This document shows, piece by piece, positions 63,371 through 64,000 of a stretch of 64,000 nt of DNA. Each line of letters begins with the position of its first letter. The stretch's first letter is position 1. Origin of the DNA: an uncultured Flaviramulus sp. (GTDB lineage: Bacteria > Bacteroidota > Bacteroidia > Flavobacteriales > Flavobacteriaceae); NCBI GenBank assembly GCA_947495125.1, contig CANLXL010000002.1, positions 1 to 64,000 on the forward strand, in the 5' to 3' direction. The position numbers and the translations under genes are program-made. A model generated the notes under the pieces. That model worked only from the letters and a program-made list of their open reading frames with translations. It did no database searches and was not told where the DNA came from.

Positions 63371-64000
63371 ATGAGTAGATACAAATGTATAATTTTTGAT
63401 TGCGATGGTGTATTGGTTGATAGCGAAGCTATTGGAACTTCTGTTTTTTTAGATTTGGCCAAGACCTTAGGGGTGACCATGACACTGCATGAAGGGCTTA
63501 CATGTTTTAAAGGCAAGTCTTTACAAGCTTGTATTGATATCGTGGCCGAATTATCCGGAAAGCCAATTCCTGAAACATTTGAAAATGAGTATCGAAAACA
63601 AAGTTTTAAAGCTTTTGAAAAGCATATAAAACCCATAGAAGGTGTTCCGGAATTACTAAAAACGCTAACGATCCCTTTTTGTGTTGCATCAAGTGGTCCC
63701 GAAAGTAAAATTAAGCTTAACCTGAAGCATACAGGTTTATTACCCTATTTCGAGAACTGTATTTTTAGTTGTTATACCATACAAAAATGGAAACCAGATC
63801 CCGGTATTTTTTTGTGGGCGGCAAAGACTATGGGGTTCGAACCTAATGAATGTGTTGTTATTGAAGATAGCTTGTCGGGTGTAAGAGCTGCTAAAGCCGG
63901 GGGCTTTGAGGTGTTCGGGTTTACGGCTCACGATTATAATAATACGTTAGAAAATGAAGTTACTAAAACATTTGACAACATGTCTTTACTACTAAACATG
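63371..64000 (+). CDS. HAD family hydrolase, beta-phosphoglucomutase-like (partial)
   Basis: The gene starts at ATG 63371 and is open for 210 codons to the window end, with no stop seen. HAD motif I is FDCDGVLVDSEAIG near residue 9; motif II Ser is in CVASSGPESK; motif III Lys is in QKWKPDPGIF; motif IV acids are in VVIEDSLSGVRAAKAGGFEV. The cap pattern is that of subfamily IA, phosphatases and beta-phosphoglucomutase-like proteins. Substrate unknown. It starts seven bases after the OmpA gene and may share its transcript. Confidence 0.9.
   Translation, partial: MSRYKCIIFDCDGVLVDSEAIGTSVFLDLAKTLGVTMTLHEGLTCFKGKSLQACIDIVAELSGKPIPETFENEYRKQSFKAFEKHIKPIEGVPELLKTLTIPFCVASSGPESKIKLNLKHTGLLPYFENCIFSCYTIQKWKPDPGIFLWAAKTMGFEPNECVVIEDSLSGVRAAKAGGFEVFGFTAHDYNNTLENEVTKTFDNMSLLLNM

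Overview
The window looks like chromosomal DNA of a marine-type member of the Flavobacteriaceae (Bacteroidota). The evidence is the gliding and type IX secretion genes (gldJ, porU, porV, PorP/SprF, type B C-terminal sorting domains), several Bacteroidota-type promoters (TAnnTTTG, some with an upstream TTTG), AT-rich intergenic DNA and many exported proteins with Bacteroidota-style signal peptides. No plasmid or phage structural genes and no CRISPR array are visible.

Region 0.2-3.0 kb holds a large type B T9SS substrate. Region 3.0-10.7 kb is a minus-strand run of seven tightly spaced genes (PQQ-type dehydrogenase with cytochrome c, amidohydrolase, BASS-family transporter, RraA-like, RidA, SelA-like PLP enzyme, RidA lipoprotein). 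Six of the seven products carry Sec, Tat or lipoprotein signals and the seventh is an inner-membrane transporter, so the operon reads as a catabolic pathway run outside the cytoplasm. Region 11.0-12.6 kb adds a cytochrome c/VCBS protein. Region 12.8-19.9 kb has a single-chain transmembrane regulator (LamG outside, SARP-like winged helix inside) followed by a Tat-exported Gfo/Idh/MocA oxidoreductase and a HEAT plus double DUF1080 protein, a set that fits 3-keto-glycoside processing.

Region 20-25.9 kb has a PIF1-like helicase, a zinc alcohol dehydrogenase, an LRR lipoprotein and a cold shock protein, separated by repeat-rich intergenic DNA that contains a dispersed repeat family. Region 26.0-29.9 kb is the most unusual part: an XRE repressor-like gene divergent from an unknown 101-aa gene and a 1011-aa protein that combines S1-type RNA-binding and Schlafen-type AlbA_2 domains, with a 15-bp inverted repeat abutting a consensus promoter.

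Region 30-41 kb is mostly core: a propeller protein, NYN/OST-HTH protein, acyl-CoA dehydrogenase, anmK, amino acid dehydrogenase, NhaD antiporter, ExbB/ExbD/TonB, folC and tRNA-Val. Region 41.1-42.9 kb, just after the tRNA, is a small accessory patch with two or three regulator-type genes and a decayed duplication. Region 42.9-64 kb returns to core genes: murF, gldJ, porU, porV, cdd, pdhA, pdhC, an AraC-type regulator, an M28 peptidase, an SDR enzyme, then a second type B T9SS substrate with its PorP/SprF and OmpA partners, and a HAD hydrolase cut by the window end.

All family assignments come from reading the translated sequence and remembered family motifs; no database search was run.
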